Below the pieces are notes generated by a model. It ran no database searches. It saw nothing but the letters and a program-made list of their open reading frames with translations, and was not told the DNA's origin. Both the position numbers and the translations under genes were made by a program. Shown piece after piece: positions 61,898-64,000 of a DNA stretch of 64,000 bases (within the stretch, counting starts at the first letter, position 1; the number at the start of each line of letters is the position of its first letter). This stretch comes from Butyrivibrio sp. (GTDB lineage Bacteria; Bacillota; Clostridia; Lachnospirales; Lachnospiraceae): positions 62,001-126,000 of the forward strand of contig SVGB01000007.1 of assembly GCA_015056565.1 (NCBI GenBank), read 5' to 3'.

Positions 61898-62968
61898 ATG
61901 AAAAAAATTATAATTATTGATGACTCTGCACTCATGAGAACTGTACTGAGTGATATTATTAATTCAGATTCAAGATTCCAGGTGGTTGACAAGGCCAAGG
62001 ACGGAGTCGAAGGACTTGAGCTTCTAAAAAAGAGAACATATGACGCTGTAGTTCTTGATATCAATATGCCACGTATGGATGGCATAACGCTACTTAAAGA
62101 GCTGCATAAGGCCGGGATCAAGCAAAAGATCATGATGGCCAGCACAGATACCAAGGAAGGTGCAAAGGTTACTCTTGATGCTCTTGATCTCGGAGCACTG
62201 GATTTCGTTCATAAGCCTGACAGGGCATCTGAGTGTAGAGGAGAAGAGTTTACAAAACACTTCATAAATACTCTTGCTGCGGTAGCTGAGTCGAAAGCGC
62301 CAGCTCCGGCAAAATCCTTCTCATTCGAAGAAGCCAAGGAATCCCGAAAGGTAATTCAACTTGTTACCAAATCAGCCAACAAGATAACCGGCAATAAGAT
62401 AGTGGCAATTGCAAGTTCCACAGGAGGACCGAGGGCGCTTCAGTCAGTAATCCCCAAGCTTCCTAAGAATCTGAAAACACCGGTAGTTCTTGTGCAGCAT
62501 ATGCCTGAAGGCTTTACAGCATCTCTTGCAGAGAGACTTGATTCCCTCTCAGAGGTAAAAGTAAAGGAGGCTGCTGAAGGAGATGTACTTGAAGCCGGTA
62601 CAGTTTATATCTCCAGGGGTGGCAAGCATATGCACATCATAAAAAATGGCAGTAAGGAAGTTATCCATTATGTGGATGGTCCTACCAGAGAAGGTGTAAG
62701 GCCTTGTGCCAACTTTATGTATGAGTCGCTGATGGATTCAGACTACGATGAGATCTGCTGCGTTGTACTTACAGGTATGGGAGCAGATGGAACCGAGGGA
62801 ATCAAGAATCTAAAGTCAAAAAAGAAAGTTCACGTGATCGGTCAGGAAGAAAGTACCTGCACAGTTTACGGAATGCCCAAAGCAGTAGCAACGGCTGGAC
62901 TTGTTGATCAGGTTGTAAAGCTTGATAACGTGGCCCAGGAAATCATAATGAGTGTCGGTGTGAATTGA
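61898..62968 (+). CDS. cheB: Chemotaxis protein-glutamate methylesterase CheB
   Basis: A 356-residue two-domain enzyme that removes methyl groups from, and deamidates, chemoreceptors. The receiver domain has DDSALM and the phospho-acceptor D54 (VVLDINMPRMDG). The C-terminal esterase has the triad S174 (ASSTGGPRALQ), H201 (VQHMPEGFT) and D297 (GMGADGTEG). It begins 2 nt after the PilZ gene. Confidence 0.97.
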   Translation: MKKIIIIDDSALMRTVLSDIINSDSRFQVVDKAKDGVEGLELLKKRTYDAVVLDINMPRMDGITLLKELHKAGIKQKIMMASTDTKEGAKVTLDALDLGALDFVHKPDRASECRGEEFTKHFINTLAAVAESKAPAPAKSFSFEEAKESRKVIQLVTKSANKITGNKIVAIASSTGGPRALQSVIPKLPKNLKTPVVLVQHMPEGFTASLAERLDSLSEVKVKEAAEGDVLEAGTVYISRGGKHMHIIKNGSKEVIHYVDGPTREGVRPCANFMYESLMDSDYDEICCVVLTGMGADGTEGIKNLKSKKKVHVIGQEESTCTVYGMPKAVATAGLVDQVVKLDNVAQEIIMSVGVN

Positions 62969-63005
62969 GGGTTTCATTGTTTATTCTTTTTTAATCTTTA
63001 GCTTC

Positions 63006-63033
63006 TAAACTCCTCCATTCAAGAAACCGATAT
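63006..63033 (+). promoter_or_regulatory. Candidate sigma-28 promoter upstream of cheA
   Basis: TAAA at 63006-63009, a 16-nt spacer and ACCGATAT at 63026-63033, one base off the SigD consensus TAAA-N14-16-GCCGATAT. It lies about 70 bp before the cheA ATG, in the only sizeable gap near the che genes. Confidence 0.7.
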
Positions 63034-63103
63034 CATGTACAAGAGTATGCGCATAAGCGTTTACTTTTGACAACCAATCATTTCTAATGGAGGTATATAG
63101 GTT

Positions 63104-64000
63104 ATGGATGTTTCCCAGTATCTAAGTGTCTTTCTCGATGAAGCAAAAGAGCACCTTCAGTCGCTCAACGACAACATCATGACTCTCGAGCAGGATCCTG
63201 AAAATGAAGATTGTATCAATGAGATCTTCAGATCAGCACATTCTATGAAAGGTATGGCTGGAACAATGGGCTATACCAGAATGCAGAATCTTACTCACGA
63301 CATGGAGGATGTTTTCTCAGATGTTCGTGGTGGTAAGATCAAGATCAAATCAGCAGATATTGATGTATTATTGCAGTGCCTTGATGCTATTCAGGGATAT
63401 GTAGACAATATCACTGAGAATCAGGACGAAGGTACTGATGAACACCAGAACATTATCAAAGCCCTGGCTGATATCAGAAATGGTGTAACTGGTGGTGATG
63501 GCGGTGATGCTGCAGCAACACCTGCAGCCGATGCAGCCCCAGCAGCTGATGCATCTGCCGCAGGAGCTTCTTCTGCAGATGGAGCATCAGATTATAAGGC
63601 TATCAAACTGGATCCTTCAGTTAAATCCACATTAGAGGAAGCAGTTTCTCAGGGCAAAAAACTCTTTGGTATTACTGTACATATTCAGGAGTCATGTATT
63701 CTTAAGGCTGCAAGAGGCTTCCTTGTATTCAAAGGCCTTGAGGAAATTGGTGAGATAGCAGTTTCTGATCCTTCTACACAGGATATTGAGGATGAGAAAT
63801 TTGATTATTCCTTCAGTCTTATCCTCATTACAGATGAGTCAAAAGAAAAGGTTGAAGAGATCGTAAAGGCAGTTTCTGAGGTTGAAGGCTGTGAATGCGG
63901 TGAATTTGATCTTGGAAGTGCTAAGACAACAGATGAGAAAGAAGAAGCACCAGCAGCACCTGCAGCTGAGGCGGCTCCAGCAGCTCAGACCCCGGCAGCA
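63104..64000 (+). CDS. cheA: Chemotaxis histidine kinase CheA (5' part, cut by window end)
   Basis: The first 299 residues of CheA. The HPt domain (about 1-105) holds the phosphorylated His46 in IFRSAHSMKGMAGTMGY. An Ala/Asp-rich linker (about 128-160) leads to a P2-like CheY/CheB-binding domain (about 175-270, with ITVHIQESCILKAARGFLVF), then another Ala/Pro-rich linker. The dimerisation, kinase and CheW-like domains lie beyond position 64000. GGAGG is upstream of ATG 63104. It phosphorylates CheB (adjacent) and a CheY encoded elsewhere. Confidence 0.95.
   Translation, partial: MDVSQYLSVFLDEAKEHLQSLNDNIMTLEQDPENEDCINEIFRSAHSMKGMAGTMGYTRMQNLTHDMEDVFSDVRGGKIKIKSADIDVLLQCLDAIQGYVDNITENQDEGTDEHQNIIKALADIRNGVTGGDGGDAAATPAADAAPAADASAAGASSADGASDYKAIKLDPSVKSTLEEAVSQGKKLFGITVHIQESCILKAARGFLVFKGLEEIGEIAVSDPSTQDIEDEKFDYSFSLILITDESKEKVEEIVKAVSEVEGCECGEFDLGSAKTTDEKEEAPAAPAAEAAPAAQTPAA

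Overview
The window reads as chromosome of a motile, low-to-mid GC member of the Lachnospiraceae, most like Butyrivibrio or a close relative. This is inferred from gene content: a Gram-positive fla/che operon directly behind codY, a lipoprotein GH9 cellulase, HemZ, an exosortase-G (XrtG) locus, a bifunctional Rel, and TTG/GTG starts with strong AGGAGG ribosome binding sites. No genus was tested by a search. Every gene called lies on the + strand; no insertion sequence, prophage or CRISPR array was seen.

Region 1 (1-14.7 kb) is mostly housekeeping: a FIST sensor with a soluble chemoreceptor, serC-serA with a DUF1015 gene, a glycogen-branching-enzyme homologue that has lost all three catalytic carboxylates and gained a coiled-coil plus a lysine-rich tail, a tRNA-Thr(CGU), then apt-rel-MBL hydrolase-hemZ and a lipoprotein of unknown function.

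Region 2 (14.8-23.7 kb) is an exosortase-G surface-protein locus. It holds a secreted protein with a stalk, beta-rich domains and a C-terminal sorting-type tail; the exosortase with its Cys/Arg/His residues; a processive-type family 2 glycosyltransferase; a membrane protein with a ruined GGDEF-like domain; two PTPS/QueD-like proteins that keep the zinc histidines but lack the catalytic Cys; and an 883-residue membrane protein. It is the best candidate for a poorly described system.

Region 3 (23.8-29.2 kb) is a small cluster: a DUF5692-like membrane protein, HypB, HypA and a large Fe-S/FAD pyridine-nucleotide oxidoreductase, ending in a REP-like palindromic repeat. No hydrogenase structural gene is in the window.

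Region 4 (29.3-64 kb) runs topA, codY, then the flagellar genes flgB flgC fliE fliF fliG fliH fliI fliJ, a MotE-like gene, GH9 cellulase, fliK, flgD, a small flagellar gene and flgE. After a terminator and a 335-bp structured leader come motA motB fliL fliM fliY fliO fliP fliQ fliR flhB flhA flhF flhG, a PilZ gene, cheB and the start of cheA, which is cut by the window end. Oddities are the cellulase inside the operon, an outsized FlgE with four internal repeats, no cheY between fliY and fliO, and two sigma-28-type promoters (before fliK and before cheA). A CodY-box-like site lies upstream of codY.
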